DNA of 64,000 bases. Origin: Photobacterium lipolyticum. Lineage in GTDB: Bacteria > Pseudomonadota > Gammaproteobacteria > Enterobacterales > Vibrionaceae. The notes under the pieces are model-generated. The model was not told the DNA's origin. It saw only the letters and a program-made list of their open reading frames with translations, and did no database searches. The translations under genes were made by a program, and so were the position numbers. The stretch covers positions 39,376 through 103,375 of the forward strand of contig NZ_PYMC01000016.1 of NCBI RefSeq assembly GCF_003026475.1. Direction: 5' to 3'. This document shows, piece after piece, positions 45,206 through 55,608 of the stretch (position 1 is its first letter; the number at the start of each line of letters is the position of its first letter).

Positions 45206-46843
45206 CTATTTTCGGCAAGCTCGCCATCCGAGCAACCAAAACGTGACACCTGTAACGGCAGATACCGCCGGGAAAGTTTCAATGTGATTACTAAAAAGTA
45301 TGGCAGAACATACCACCAGAGTAGCACCAATCCCTAGATAGAACCTTGCCAGCCCCTGATAACGTCGACTCTCCATGAAATTATCATAAAGTTTATCGAT
45401 ACGTTGGTTCATTGCCTTGCCCTGACGCAAACTGTCGTAGAGTAATTCTGGTATTTCCGGTAATTTTTCGGCCCAGAATGGGGCCTTGCTCTTTACTGCC
45501 TCTACGACGGCTTGCGGTCCGACCTGACGCGACATCCAGTCTTCCAGGAAAGGTTTGGCGGTATCCCATAAATCCAGCTGAGGATACAGCTGACGGCCCA
45601 GTCCTTCAACGTACAGTAGCGTTTTTTGCAATAAGACCAACTGTGGCTGCACTTCCATATTGAAGCGCCGCGCGGTATTAAACAAATTCAGCAGAACATG
45701 GCCAAAAGAAATTTCGCCCAGCGGTTTCTCAAAAATAGGTTCACAGACGGTACGAATGGCAACTTCAAACCCATCGACATTGGTATCTGGTGGTACCCAG
45801 CCCGAATCGACATGCAATTCAGCCACCTTGCGGTAGTCGCGATGAAAGAATGCCAGCAGGTTTTCTGCCAGGTAGCGCTTATCTTCCCGGTTCAAAGTAC
45901 CGACGATGCCACAGTCTAAGGCTATCCACTGCGGGTTGTCCGGGTTTTCATAGGAAACAAAAACATTTCCCGGATGCATATCCGCATGGAAGAAGCTATC
46001 ACGGAACACCTGGGTAAAAAAAACGGTAACCGCATTTTCTGACAGACGTTTCATGTCAGTGCCATTCGCTTTCAGGGCATCAATATCAGACACCGTAATG
46101 CCATAAATGCGTTCCATCACCAACAGTTTCTTGCTGCTGTAATCGGTAAACATCTCCGGTACATATAGCATTCCGCTATCTTCAAAGTTGCGGCGCAGCT
46201 GAATACTATTCGCCGCTTCACGCATCATATCCAGTTCATCAAGCAGCGTTTTTTCATACTCATGCACCACTTCGACCGGGCGTAACCGACGTGCATCCGG
46301 CAAAAAGCGCGATATGGTATGGGCCATTCGGTACATCAGCCTGATGTCGGCCTGAATCACCGGCAAGATATCAGGACGGATCACTTTCAGAACGACTTCC
46401 CGACCGTTTTCTTTTAATGTCGCGGTATGTACCTGAGCAATCGATGCCGAAGCCAGGGGGGTTTCATCAAAATCATCAAACCAGGTTTCCAGCGGCCCAC
46501 CCAGTTCCTGCTCCATTTGTGTTTTGGCCAGTTTACCGTCAAAAGGAGCTACCTGATCCTGAAGCAAGGCAAGCTGATCGGCGATATGCGGTGGAAACAG
46601 ATCCCGCCGGGTCGACATCATCTGGCCAAACTTAATCCAGACCGGCCCCAGCTCCTGCAGCGCCAGGCGCAGGCGCTCACCCAGTGACTTTTCCGGATGC
46701 TTATTTTTAATCCAGAACAGCGACTTGCGTGCCATTTTCGGCACTTTAACCCGGGGATCGTCAGGCAGTAGATCATCAAGACCGTAACGAAGCTGAACTT
46801 CGGTGATCTGATAGAGACGTTTACAATCAGAGGGAGTTATCAT
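45206..46843 (-). CDS. ubiB: Ubiquinone biosynthesis regulatory kinase-like protein UbiB
   Basis: A 545-residue atypical kinase/ATPase of the ABC1 (ADCK) family needed for ubiquinone synthesis. Features: [14 protein letters not shown], the Ala-rich nucleotide loop ASASIAQVH, the DMHPGNVF catalytic loop and ALDCGIVG metal motif, and two C-terminal membrane helices (about 500-540). It is 6 bp downstream of ubiJ in the ubiE-ubiJ-ubiB operon, the usual Enterobacterales/Vibrionaceae order. Confidence 0.96.
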   Translation of the reverse strand: MITPSDCKRLYQITEVQLRYGLDDLLPDDPRVKVPKMARKSLFWIKNKHPEKSLGERLRLALQELGPVWIKFGQMMSTRRDLFPPHIADQLALLQDQVAPFDGKLAKTQMEQELGGPLETWFDDFDETPLASASIAQVHTATLKENGREVVLKVIRPDILPVIQADIRLMYRMAHTISRFLPDARRLRPVEVVHEYEKTLLDELDMMREAANSIQLRRNFEDSGMLYVPEMFTDYSSKKLLVMERIYGITVSDIDALKANGTDMKRLSENAVTVFFTQVFRDSFFHADMHPGNVFVSYENPDNPQWIALDCGIVGTLNREDKRYLAENLLAFFHRDYRKVAELHVDSGWVPPDTNVDGFEVAIRTVCEPIFEKPLGEISFGHVLLNLFNTARRFNMEVQPQLVLLQKTLLYVEGLGRQLYPQLDLWDTAKPFLEDWMSRQVGPQAVVEAVKSKAPFWAEKLPEIPELLYDSLRQGKAMNQRIDKLYDNFMESRRYQGLARFYLGIGATLVVCSAILFSNHIETFPAVSAVTGVTFWLLGWRACRK

Positions 46844-46849
46844 GACCTG

Positions 46850-47452
46850 TTATTGCCCTGGCAGCTGATTAAATCGTGCTTCAAGACGCGCACAATCAGA
46901 TTTCAAGTCATCGACTTGATCGGCAAAATAGGCGACTTCTAATGCTTGGGGTGCCAACTTCCACTCCTCGGTGATCACTTCCGCCAAATCACGCTGGCAA
47001 CGCTCAACCTCGCGCTGAATAAAACGCACGCTGGATTTAGCCCCGCTCACGACAGTATGAGCGACAATATCACCGGTGTAGTGCGACAATTTTTCTTCGA
47101 GATCAGGTTTTAAGCCACTGAGCAAGGAGGAAAACTGTTGTGCCAGCTGAATATCACCCTCCACGGCCAGTTTATCGGCTTTAATTAACTGGGTAAGGTT
47201 TGCTTGCTGGCGTAGCTCAGGCAGCACGCTCAGGTTCAGCGCTAACTGGCAATCCACGTCTCCTTCATACGCTGCCAGCACGTCTATCTGCTGACTGAAA
47301 ATGAAAATCAGCTGCTTGCCAAATTCATTAATGGTTACGCTGATCACTTTACCGCGCAAGCGAGCAAGACGACGCAGGCTTTCTGGATCGTCTTTTAACA
47401 GTCTATTTAGCGAGGTTTCGACCGCGCCGGTGACAAAGGCATCAAATGACAT
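46850..47452 (-). CDS. ubiJ: Ubiquinone biosynthesis accessory factor UbiJ
   Basis: A 200-residue protein with an N-terminal SCP2 lipid-binding domain (about 10-110) and a C-terminal coiled coil. UbiJ works with UbiK in the soluble Ubi complex, presenting the lipid intermediates. The ATG at 47452 gives MSFDAFVTGAVETSLNRLL, the family start, with GAGG about 8 bp upstream; a frame from 47497 is longer. Lies 7 bp after ubiE. Confidence 0.92.
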   Translation of the reverse strand: MSFDAFVTGAVETSLNRLLKDDPESLRRLARLRGKVISVTINEFGKQLIFIFSQQIDVLAAYEGDVDCQLALNLSVLPELRQQANLTQLIKADKLAVEGDIQLAQQFSSLLSGLKPDLEEKLSHYTGDIVAHTVVSGAKSSVRFIQREVERCQRDLAEVITEEWKLAPQALEVAYFADQVDDLKSDCARLEARFNQLPGQ

Positions 47453-47459
47453 AATGTCC

Positions 47460-48215
47460 TCAGAACTTAAAGCCGCGGTGCAACGCCACGATACCACCCG
47501 TAAGGTTGTGGTAGGTGGCCTGCTCGAAGCCTGCCTCTTCCATCATCCCCTTCAGTGTTTCCTGATCCGGGTGCATGCGAATAGACTCAGCCAGATAACG
47601 ATAACTTTCACCATCGTTAGCAATGATTTCGCCCATTTTTGGCAACAGGTGGAAAGAGTAGGCGTCATACACTTTCGATAACGGCTTCATAATCGGTTTT
47701 GAGAACTCTAACACTAACAGACGACCGCCCGGTTTTAATACCCGGAACATCGAACGCAGTGCTTTCTCTTTATCGGTGACATTACGCAGACAGAAGCTGA
47801 TCGTAATGCAGTCAAAGTAATCATCGGGGAAAGGCAGGTCTTCGGCATTGGCCTGTACATAGCCGACATTCCCGACAATGCCGCAATCACGGAGTTTGCT
47901 GCGGCCCACTTTCAGCATTGAATTGTTGATATCAGCCAGTACGACCTGCCCGTCGTCACCCACAATACGGGAAAACTTAGCGGTTAAGTCGCCCGTACCG
48001 CCGCCCAAGTCGAGTACGCGTTGACCACGGCGAACACCACTGCAATCAATGGTAAAGCGTTTCCACACCCGGTGAATGCCCAGCGACATCATGTCATTCA
48101 TGATGTCGTATTTCGCGGCTACGGAATGAAATACTTCCGCGACCAGGTTCGCTTTATCTTCCTTGGCTACGGTACGATAGCCAAAATGGGTCGTATCTTG
48201 TGTGATGTCCGTCAT
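47460..48215 (-). CDS. ubiE: Ubiquinone/menaquinone biosynthesis C-methyltransferase
   Basis: A 251-residue SAM-dependent enzyme methylating demethylmenaquinone and 2-polyprenyl-6-methoxy-benzoquinol. The SAM motif [13 protein letters not shown], the [11 protein letters not shown] segment and the C-terminal [15 protein letters not shown] are diagnostic. The ATG at 48215 is chosen because it gives the same length as the E. coli protein (251) and the frame from 48272 adds unconserved residues. First of ubiE-ubiJ-ubiB. Confidence 0.97.
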   Translation of the reverse strand: MTDITQDTTHFGYRTVAKEDKANLVAEVFHSVAAKYDIMNDMMSLGIHRVWKRFTIDCSGVRRGQRVLDLGGGTGDLTAKFSRIVGDDGQVVLADINNSMLKVGRSKLRDCGIVGNVGYVQANAEDLPFPDDYFDCITISFCLRNVTDKEKALRSMFRVLKPGGRLLVLEFSKPIMKPLSKVYDAYSFHLLPKMGEIIANDGESYRYLAESIRMHPDQETLKGMMEEAGFEQATYHNLTGGIVALHRGFKF

Positions 48216-48287
48216 GCTATATCCGTCATGTTTATATGTGTAAACAACTGGCTTAGTGTACTTGATGGTCACGGTTTGCTCAAAGCA

Positions 48288-49826
48288 CTACGGCAAATCA
48301 TTTGCGGCAACGCACTCCGGACGCTCAACGTCCTTTCGTTCGCTCAGCACGGCGTCGGCTTTTTCAACCAGGCCCGGACTGATGTCGCGCTTCACTTCCA
48401 CCCCTAGCAGCTTAAAACCTTCGGCCTGACGGATCATATTTCCCCGTCCGGTACTGAGCTTATTCATTGCGCCCTGGTAGCTCTGGCTGGCTTTTTCCAG
48501 CGAGCCCCCCACGGCTTCCATATCAATAACGAACAAGCGCAATTTGTCATACAGCTTGCTGGCCCGATCAGCGATCTCTTTGGCGTTCTGGTTTTGCTTT
48601 TCATTACGCCATAGGTTATTGATCGTCCTTAAGGCAACCAGCAAGGTGGTCGGGCTGACCAGCATGATGTTGAGATCCATGGCATCGCGGATCAGGCTCG
48701 GGTCAGCTTCTATTGCCGCCTGAAAGGCGGGCTCAACCGGAATAAACATCAAGACATAATCAAGACTCTGTACCCCATGCAACTGATGGTAATCTTTGCG
48801 GCTTAAGCCACGAAGATGGGCACGAACAGAGGCGACATGTTCCCCCATGGCTAACTCACGCTCGGCAACCGTATCGGCATTAAAGAAGCGTTCATAAGCC
48901 ACCAGTGACATTTTGGCGTCAACCACCACATCTTTATCTTGCGGCAAATGCACCACCACATCAGGCTGATAACGCTTTCCGTCTCCATTTTCCAGATTCA
49001 CCTGAGTCTGATATTCATGGCCTTCGCGTAATCCCGATTCACTCAGCACCCGTGCCAGTACCACCTCCCCCCAGTTACCCTGTGCTTTATTATCACCCTT
49101 GAGTGCCTGAGTCAGGTTGACCGCTTCCAGTGCCATCTGTTCATTGAGCTGCTTAAGATTATTAATTTCATGCACCAGGGTATGCCGCTCGCGGGCCTCC
49201 TGGCTGAAACTGTCGGTAACTTGTTTTTTGAACCCGTCAAGCTGCTCTTTCAGCGGGTTTAGCAAGGTTTCCAGGCTCAATTTGTTCTGTTCATCCACCG
49301 TCCGGGTTTTCTGTTCAAACAGACGATTTGCTAAACTTTCAAACTGCACCCGTAAGCGTTCCTCCGCATTTTCCAGCAGCGCTATTTTTTCTTCGCCCGC
49401 TTTTTGCTCTTCGACATGGCGGGCATACTGTTCGCGTAAGTCCGCTTCTAACCCGGCATTAGCTGAGCGGGCATTCTCCAGTTGCTCCGTCAGATACTGT
49501 TTTTCAGTCTTCAGCGTTTCAAAATAGCGCATCTTCTCTAATGCGGCAGCCAGACGCGCATGCATCTGGCGCAGTTCACCGGTCAAACGGTCACGCTCGA
49601 TATCCAGCCCGTCAAGATCCTGATTACGTTCAGCCAATACCTCTTGCAGTTGTTGTTCGCGGCTTTGCGCCAATCGCCCATCGGCGTCGATCTGCTGCTG
49701 AAATAATTGGACTTGCTGCTGCAAACGCCCTCTCATCCACAATCCAGTGATCACACTGGCAATCGTTGCTCCTGAAAGGGTGGCTAATGCAACCAAAGCA
49801 CCACCGCTAAGCCATTCAGTCATCAT
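48288..49826 (-). CDS. rmuC: DNA recombination protein RmuC
   Basis: A 512-residue protein with an N-terminal membrane helix (about 8-30), a very long coiled coil (about 35-210, rich in Gln, Glu, Arg) and a C-terminal nuclease-like domain (KYQPDVVVHLPQDKDVVVDAKMSLVAYERFF and the LVALRTINNLWRNEKQNQNA segment). RmuC limits inverted-repeat recombination. The ATG at 49826 is preceded by AGG at 10 bp; the frame extends to 49985 but adds residues resembling nothing conserved. An SOS box lies 69 bp upstream. ubiE follows 72 bp downstream on the same strand. Confidence 0.94.
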   Translation of the reverse strand: MMTEWLSGGALVALATLSGATIASVITGLWMRGRLQQQVQLFQQQIDADGRLAQSREQQLQEVLAERNQDLDGLDIERDRLTGELRQMHARLAAALEKMRYFETLKTEKQYLTEQLENARSANAGLEADLREQYARHVEEQKAGEEKIALLENAEERLRVQFESLANRLFEQKTRTVDEQNKLSLETLLNPLKEQLDGFKKQVTDSFSQEARERHTLVHEINNLKQLNEQMALEAVNLTQALKGDNKAQGNWGEVVLARVLSESGLREGHEYQTQVNLENGDGKRYQPDVVVHLPQDKDVVVDAKMSLVAYERFFNADTVAERELAMGEHVASVRAHLRGLSRKDYHQLHGVQSLDYVLMFIPVEPAFQAAIEADPSLIRDAMDLNIMLVSPTTLLVALRTINNLWRNEKQNQNAKEIADRASKLYDKLRLFVIDMEAVGGSLEKASQSYQGAMNKLSTGRGNMIRQAEGFKLLGVEVKRDISPGLVEKADAVLSERKDVERPECVAANDLP

Positions 49827-49894
49827 TGTTGTTAAACCTGAAATTATTCTTAAACTGGAAAAAGTAGGAATTGCAAGTTCAAAGGCTAAGTGGA

Positions 49895-49914
49895 TACTGG
49901 ATGAATGTCCAGTA
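49895..49914. promoter_or_regulatory. LexA (SOS) box upstream of rmuC
   Basis: TACTGGATGAATGTCCAGTA carries the exact TACTG-N10-CAGTA frame of the LexA site and is a 7-bp perfect inverted repeat. It lies 69 bp before the rmuC start, inside an otherwise empty 307-bp spacer. Confidence 0.75.
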
Positions 49915-50133
49915 ATTATCAACCCCGTCAGGAGCCCTTGATAATCACTGGCAAAATTGTTCATCATGATTGAGCTGATGGTCACAGCATGGCGCGCTGT
50001 GATCTGGTCGTGCTAAAAACAATCGAATAGACTGGCGCTCTTTATGGTGAACACCATACTTCTTTTTAAATGCTGTTGTTGCGGCTCAACCCGTCGTGAG
50101 TGGGAGGCATCGCCGCTTATTAATGGATGAACA

Positions 50134-51033
50134 ATGAACGAACGTCATGCGCTTGGGTATGGATTAGCTGCAGTTCTGCTTTGGTCGACGGTAGCGACCG
50201 CCTTTAAGATCACCCTCAACTATTTCACTCCTGTTCAGATGATGGTCGCCGCCAGTATTGTGTCGGCTGTCGTGCTAACCCTGATTGCTTTTCTTCAGGG
50301 AAAATTGCATCTGTTAGGACGTACGTTTACGGCTCGCCCGCTCTATTACCTGATGCTTGGGATTATCAACCCATTTGCTTATTACCTGGTGTTGTTTAAA
50401 GCCTATGAGCTACTGCCGGCATCTCAGGCTCAGCCAATTAATTACAGCTGGGCAATCACGCTGACTTTGATGGCCGCGATTTTCTTAGGTCAGAAAATCC
50501 GCAATCAAGACTGGATTGCCTGCGCATGTGGCTACTTGGGTGTGGTAATTATCGCGACGAAAGGGGATGTGATGGCGCTGCAGTTTGACAACCCTCAGGG
50601 CGTCGCACTGGCACTGTGTTCGACCCTGCTGTGGGCGATGTACTGGATCTTAAATACTAAGAACCAGGCCGATCCGGTGTTAGGGGTCTTGCTGGGCTTC
50701 TTGCTTTCGCTGCCATTCTCCATCGGCCTTAGCCTTTATGCCGGTAGCTGGGGCTCTGTGCCATGGCAAGGCTGGTTAGCCGTAAGCTATGTCGGTTTGT
50801 TCGAAATGGGCATCACTTTTGTGCTGTGGCTGAATGCGCTGCGCCTGACTAACAATACGGCACGCATCAGTAATCTCATTTTTATCTCGCCGTTCATTTC
50901 CCTGCTGCTGCTGGCCACAATTATTGGCGAAGAGATCCATCCCTCTACGTTGGTCGGTTTAGTCCTGATCGTCTGCGGTCTGTTAATCCAGCAATGGAAA
51001 GGCAAAATAACAAAAAGTAACCATTTAGCTTAG
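50134..51033 (+). CDS. DMT/EamA-family transporter
   Basis: A 299-residue ten-helix permease composed of two EamA repeats (starting ALGYGLAAVLLWSTVATAFKITL and QGVALALCSTLLWAMYWILNTKN). The substrate is unknown; the family exports amino acids, metabolites or drugs. No clear operon partner. The 84-bp palindromic repeat starts 27 bp after its stop. Confidence 0.9.
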   Translation: MNERHALGYGLAAVLLWSTVATAFKITLNYFTPVQMMVAASIVSAVVLTLIAFLQGKLHLLGRTFTARPLYYLMLGIINPFAYYLVLFKAYELLPASQAQPINYSWAITLTLMAAIFLGQKIRNQDWIACACGYLGVVIIATKGDVMALQFDNPQGVALALCSTLLWAMYWILNTKNQADPVLGVLLGFLLSLPFSIGLSLYAGSWGSVPWQGWLAVSYVGLFEMGITFVLWLNALRLTNNTARISNLIFISPFISLLLLATIIGEEIHPSTLVGLVLIVCGLLIQQWKGKITKSNHLA

Positions 51034-51059
51034 CTCCTTTTATAACTGTTCAACTTGCA

Positions 51060-51143
51060 GCTATTTCGTTAAAGAGCAAAGAGAAAGCGCGGAGTTTATA
51101 CTTATAAATGAGCACTTTCGATGCCGAACTTTGGCGAAATAGC
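51060..51143 (+). repeat. 84-bp palindromic intergenic repeat, copy 1
   Basis: Begins GCTATTTCGTTAAAG and ends CTTTGGCGAAATAGC, which pair fully if two G-U pairs are allowed. Inside are GAAAG/CTTTC arms and TTTATA/TATAAA around a CT loop. A second copy of exactly 84 bp lies at 55609. Confidence 0.85.
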
Positions 51144-51162
51144 AATAAGGTGAATTGTTATC

Positions 51163-51193
51163 AAAAAAAAGCCTGTCACTGATGTGACAGGCT
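51163..51193 (-). terminator. Terminator of the Bcr-type MFS gene
   Basis: AGCCTGTCAC / GTGACAGGCT with a TGAT loop; the minus strand continues with eight T's. Confidence 0.9.
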
Positions 51194-51260
51194 AAACGGA
51201 TAGCAGGGTTGTCGAGACCCAGCGCCTATCGGAATAAAAGGCGTCTAGTTATGAATTTTG

Positions 51261-52484
51261 TTAATGAGCAGGCACCGCGCCATGCCACCGGTGACCCAAC
51301 TTCGACCATAGAATCAACAGACCGGGGATCAGCAACCACATCTGGAAGGTCAGCAGCATGGGTGGGGTAAGATCCAAACGCTGAGTCAGACTGACCATGA
51401 TGCCAGCCCCGCTCATCTGAAACAGGCCAAGCAAGGCTGCGGCAGTCCCGGCACGGTCACCGAAAGGTGCCAGCGCCTTACCCGCCGATGAGCCCAGCAC
51501 AAATGCAAAGCCAAATGAGCACATGAAAATGGGTCCCATAAAGGCCCAGGCTTGCGATATGCTGCTGAATGCCAGCATCGCAGCGCCAGAAATAACCAGT
51601 AAAATCAGGCCAGCACTCAATGTTTTTCGGGTGCCAAATTTATCCATGTATTTCGGTGCGATCATACAGGCCAGGATGTTCAATGCCGCATTGACTCCGA
51701 ACCATAGGGTGAACTGCCCCATATCCTGACCCAGCTCCATCATCAGCCAGACCGGCGCTGATGTGACATAAGCCAGGATCACCGCCATTGACAGCATGCA
51801 AAGCGTGGCGTGGAACAAAAATGCCGGCTCACGTAGCACTGACATATAACGATCCAGGCTGATCATTGCGCCATCAGTATTGGTGTCCGCCGGCCGGGTT
51901 TCTTTAAAGCAAAGAGCAATGAAGCTACCCGCGACCAGCGCAAAACCCGCCATGAAACTGAAATTAGACCGCCAGCCAAACTCATGGGTTAACCATGAAC
52001 CTAAGATCGGAGCCAAGGCCGGAATAAAACAGATTGCACCGTTGAGGTAGCTGATCATACGGCCGCTGCGTTCCGGACCGAAGCTGTCACGCACAGCAGC
52101 AAAGGCGGCGACCGACGTTGCGCAGGCACCAAAGCCCTGCAGCAGACGCGCCACCAGCAATAAATCTAATGTCTGTGCCCAGTACGCCATCGCTGCACTC
52201 AGGGCATAAATGGTTACACCACCCAAAGCAATGGGACGACGACCCAAACGGTCTGCCAGCGGGCCGGCTAACAGCTGCCCCAAGCCCAGACTGAACATGA
52301 ACCAGGTAACGGTATCTTGCACCCGGGCTGTATCTACCGCAAATGTCTCTGCCATCGCAGGAAGCGCAGGTAGATAAATATCGATAGCAAGCGGGCTAAA
52401 TAAGACCAGCACCACCATTAAGGCGACTAATCTTGTTCCTGTTGCGGCAGTCTGCTGACTAACGGCTGATGTTTCTGGCTGCAT
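51261..52484 (-). CDS. Bcr/CflA-family drug efflux MFS transporter
   Basis: A 407-residue twelve-helix major-facilitator protein. The N-terminal FSPLAIDIYLPALPAMAETF and GPLADRLGRRPIALGG (motif A) and RLLQGFGACATSVAAFAAVRD (motif C-like) mark the Bcr/CflA group, proton-driven exporters of bicyclomycin, sulphonamides or peptides. It is divergent from a LysR regulator with 116 bp between the starts, a standard regulator-target arrangement. Confidence 0.92.
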   Translation of the reverse strand: MQPETSAVSQQTAATGTRLVALMVVLVLFSPLAIDIYLPALPAMAETFAVDTARVQDTVTWFMFSLGLGQLLAGPLADRLGRRPIALGGVTIYALSAAMAYWAQTLDLLLVARLLQGFGACATSVAAFAAVRDSFGPERSGRMISYLNGAICFIPALAPILGSWLTHEFGWRSNFSFMAGFALVAGSFIALCFKETRPADTNTDGAMISLDRYMSVLREPAFLFHATLCMLSMAVILAYVTSAPVWLMMELGQDMGQFTLWFGVNAALNILACMIAPKYMDKFGTRKTLSAGLILLVISGAAMLAFSSISQAWAFMGPIFMCSFGFAFVLGSSAGKALAPFGDRAGTAAALLGLFQMSGAGIMVSLTQRLDLTPPMLLTFQMWLLIPGLLILWSKLGHRWHGAVPAH

Positions 52485-52563
52485 GTTACTTTCCTATTTA
52501 ATGACAGCGGCAGTCTAAGGTTTTAGTGATATGAATAGAAATGGTTTATATTCAAACCAGAAT

Positions 52564-52576
52564 TTCCATTTTGGAA
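52564..52576. promoter_or_regulatory. TTCCA-N3-TGGAA inverted repeat, candidate LysR operator
   Basis: A perfect 5-bp inverted repeat in the space between the divergent MFS and LysR genes. It would lie inside the coding region if the LysR gene began at 52541, which supports the GTG start at 52601. Confidence 0.4.
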
Positions 52577-52600
52577 TATCACTATTGGCAGAGGTGCACA

Positions 52601-53548
52601 GTGTCATTTGAAAAGCTTGCCCGGCTCGATCTCAATTTGCTGGTATGTCTTCATGTACTGCTAGAAGAGTGCAGTGTCACCCTGGCCGCCAAGCGATTGC
52701 ATCTGAGCCAGTCGGCGGTCAGTAAAAGCCTTACGCGTCTGCGTGAGCAGTTTAATGATCCCCTGTTTCTCCGCTCGTCCCACGGCCTCAAGCCTACACC
52801 ACGGGCACAGGCCCTGTTACCGCTATTAGAACAACTGCTGCGGGATATCGAACAACTGGCGGCACCGGTAGAATTTATGCCACAAAGCAGTGATCGCCAT
52901 TTCAAAATGGCTTTAGTGGAAAGTGCCTACCCGCTATTACTGCCGCAATTTCTCAGTGAAGTTTTCAGTAAAGGCCCTAATATTATTTTAGATACCCAGG
53001 CCTGGGAGCCAAGTACCTTCAGCAAACTGCAACGCGGGGAAATTGATTTCGGCGTAACAGGCAAAGATCTCAACCCCAAAGATGCCATGCTCACCTTAAT
53101 GCCACCCAAAGATGTCGTGTGGCAGGAACTCCACCGGGATACCCAGCGCTGCATTGTGCGTAAGGATCACCCGCTCTTAAACCAACCATGGGATCAGGAT
53201 AGTTACCTGCGCCAGCGCCACATTCAGGTTCGCTGTGACGGTAGCGATCGCTGGTTACTCGATTACAAGCTGGCGGATCTCGGCCTGCAAAGAGACATCG
53301 CGATATATGTGCCGGACTTTAATAGCGCGGCGAGCCTCTGTACCCACACCGATCTGGTGTTTACCGCTCCCAGTCATTTTGCCAACTATATTGCCGCCCA
53401 GCTCGATTTGGTGGTGGTACCGCTGCCGTTCGAGCTTCCTGCTATGGCTTATACGTTATTCTGGCATCAACATCAGGAAAAAGATCCGGGACATAGCTGG
53501 TTACGTCAAATAATAATCAGTCGTTGTGGTGATTTATCTGCCTCTTAA
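52601..53548 (+). CDS. LysR-family transcriptional regulator, GTG start
   Basis: A 315-residue regulator with an N-terminal winged helix (LLVCLHVLLEECSVTLAAKRLHLSQSAVSKSLTRLREQF) and a periplasmic-binding-like effector domain (about 90-300). The GTG at 52601 has GAGG about 7 bp upstream and gives the usual spacing to LDLNLL; an ATG at 52541 would add 20 residues across the operator-like repeat. Expected to control the divergent efflux gene and itself. Confidence 0.9.
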   Translation: MSFEKLARLDLNLLVCLHVLLEECSVTLAAKRLHLSQSAVSKSLTRLREQFNDPLFLRSSHGLKPTPRAQALLPLLEQLLRDIEQLAAPVEFMPQSSDRHFKMALVESAYPLLLPQFLSEVFSKGPNIILDTQAWEPSTFSKLQRGEIDFGVTGKDLNPKDAMLTLMPPKDVVWQELHRDTQRCIVRKDHPLLNQPWDQDSYLRQRHIQVRCDGSDRWLLDYKLADLGLQRDIAIYVPDFNSAASLCTHTDLVFTAPSHFANYIAAQLDLVVVPLPFELPAMAYTLFWHQHQEKDPGHSWLRQIIISRCGDLSAS

Positions 53549-53700
53549 TTGCAGCCAGCCAGCAAAAGCGATACCGTAATGTGATCAGCCTGAACAACTC
53601 AGCGCATGGCAATAAGTATCTGACCTACCTTGTCTTGAATTATTCAGGTTGGCATTTATTCCGTCACACGGACGGTGGCACACACAAGGAACCTCAAAAC

Positions 53701-55488
53701 ATGCAAGCAGTTATCTCACAACGCGTTGAGCAAATTCGCCAATGGCTGGCTGAAAATCAGCTCGACGCATTGCTTATTCCTCATGAAGATGAATATCTGG
53801 GCGAATACATCCCCGCTCACAACGAACGTCTGCTTTGGGCTACGGGTTTTACCGGTTCTGCCGGTATGGCGGTGATCACCCGTGACAAAGCTGCTGTCTT
53901 TGTTGATGGTCGTTATGTGGTACAGGTTCGTAAACAAGTACCGGGTGAAGTCTTTGAATATCGCCATCTGATTGAAGAGCCACCAGTTCAGTGGACCCAG
54001 GATAACCTTGCCGTCGGCAGCAAAGTGGCCATTGATGCCCGCCTGCACAGCAGCGCATGGCTAACGCGTACAACAGAAAGCCTTGCTGGCGCATTAGAAC
54101 TGGTCTGTATTGCTGCTAATCCAATCGATACGCTATGGCATGATCGTCCTGCGGCGACACTGTCTGATGCCAAATTGATGGGCTTGGATTTTGTCGGCCA
54201 GAGCAGCAATGAAAAGCGCATTAAAATTGCCGCAGAGCTGATAAAACAGAAAGCTGAGGCGGCATTACTGACTCAGGTAGACAGTATTGCCTGGTTGCTG
54301 AATGTCCGTGGTAGTGACGTACCAAGCCTGCCGGTACTGCTCTCGACCGCCATTATTCATGCCGATGCCAGCGTGGATTTCTATATCGACCCTGCTCGTC
54401 TGCCTGCTGAATTTGCCGCTCATGTCGGCGAAGGTGTTCGTACCCACCAGCCAGAGGCATTAGAAGCCGGCTTACAAGCACTGAGCGGCAAACACGTTCT
54501 GGTTGATCCGGCAACGAGTAACGCCTGGGCTGATCAGGTATTACGTGCCGCAGGTGCCAACCTTATCGAAGCGGCGGATCCTTGCTTACTGCCAAAAGCC
54601 GCCAAAAATCCAACCGAAATTGCCGGGATGAAGGCGTGCCATATCCGTGATGGTGTGGCTGTTTCTAAGTTCCTGGCATGGGTTGATGCACAGGTAGCAG
54701 CGGGTAATTTGCTCGATGAAGGTACACTATCTGACAAGTTATGGCAGTTCCGCGTCCAGGATACCAGCTGCAGTGATGTGAGTTTTGATACCATTTCTGC
54801 CGTCGGCGGCAATGCGGCAATGTGTCACTACAATCACTTAAACCAGCCAGAGCCGAGCGTACTGGAAATGGATAATGTCTATCTGGTCGATTCAGGCGGC
54901 CAGTATCCGGACGGCACAACGGATATCACCCGCACCATTGCCATCGGTCAGCCCGGTGATGAAGTAAAACAGGCGTTTACGCTGGTACTGAAGGGGCATA
55001 TTGCTCTTGCTTCGGCACGTTTTCCGAAAGGTACAACCGGCTCACAACTTGATGCACTCGCTCGCCAGCACCTGTGGGCGCATGGCTTCGACTACGACCA
55101 TGGCACCGGTCACGGGGTAGGACATTTCTTGAGCGTGCATGAAGGTCCGCAACGCATTGCGAAAGTATACAACCCAACCGCACTGCTTCCGGGCATGGTG
55201 CTGTCTAATGAGCCGGGTTACTACCGTGCTGACGCCTTCGGGATCCGTATCGAAAACCTGGAGCTGGTGGTAGAAGTGGCAACGCAAGGTGATATGACCA
55301 TGATGGGCTTTGAATCCCTGACTCGTGCTCCGATCGATCGTCGTCTGATTGACCTTCGCTTGCTTAACGATGTTGAACTTGCATGGCTCAACAACTACCA
55401 CCATACCGTATTCACCGTGATCAGCCCGTCACTGGAAGGTAACGACCTGGCATGGTTAGCGCAAGCAACGGCACCACTTAAACGCTAA
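53701..55488 (+). CDS. Aminopeptidase P family protein (M24B, long form)
   Basis: A 595-residue metallopeptidase removing N-terminal residues before proline. Two creatinase N-terminal-like domains precede the pita-bread catalytic domain. Metal ligands are visible as D in YLVDSGGQYPDGTTDITRT (two), H in HGTGHGVGHFL, E in LSNEPGYY and E in IRIENLEL. The length matches the long, three-domain form related to eukaryotic XPNPEP1 rather than E. coli PepP (441). The ATG at 53701 has AAGGAA about 9 bp upstream; the frame extends back to a GTG at 53581. Own terminator follows. Confidence 0.93.
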   Translation: MQAVISQRVEQIRQWLAENQLDALLIPHEDEYLGEYIPAHNERLLWATGFTGSAGMAVITRDKAAVFVDGRYVVQVRKQVPGEVFEYRHLIEEPPVQWTQDNLAVGSKVAIDARLHSSAWLTRTTESLAGALELVCIAANPIDTLWHDRPAATLSDAKLMGLDFVGQSSNEKRIKIAAELIKQKAEAALLTQVDSIAWLLNVRGSDVPSLPVLLSTAIIHADASVDFYIDPARLPAEFAAHVGEGVRTHQPEALEAGLQALSGKHVLVDPATSNAWADQVLRAAGANLIEAADPCLLPKAAKNPTEIAGMKACHIRDGVAVSKFLAWVDAQVAAGNLLDEGTLSDKLWQFRVQDTSCSDVSFDTISAVGGNAAMCHYNHLNQPEPSVLEMDNVYLVDSGGQYPDGTTDITRTIAIGQPGDEVKQAFTLVLKGHIALASARFPKGTTGSQLDALARQHLWAHGFDYDHGTGHGVGHFLSVHEGPQRIAKVYNPTALLPGMVLSNEPGYYRADAFGIRIENLELVVEVATQGDMTMMGFESLTRAPIDRRLIDLRLLNDVELAWLNNYHHTVFTVISPSLEGNDLAWLAQATAPLKR

Positions 55489-55538
55489 CACCACAAGAAA
55501 TTAAGACCTGACTTTAATCATTCAGGTACTTAAAACAT

Positions 55539-55577
55539 AAAACTCCCGCACTCTTCTCGAGCCCGGGAGTTTTTTAT
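55539..55577 (+). terminator. Terminator of the aminopeptidase gene
   Basis: AAACTCCCG / CGGGAGTTT with a 15-nt loop and a TTTTTT tail. Confidence 0.85.
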
Positions 55578-55608
55578 CTCTGCCCAAATAGTAACTTTTT
55601 GCCTCTAA

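Noticed and set aside
49985..50030. TCACAGC / GCTGTGA inverted repeat upstream of the EamA gene as a CRP site
   Set aside because: The half-sites point the wrong way (TCACA...TGTGA) with a 7-nt spacer, so it is at most a small hairpin.
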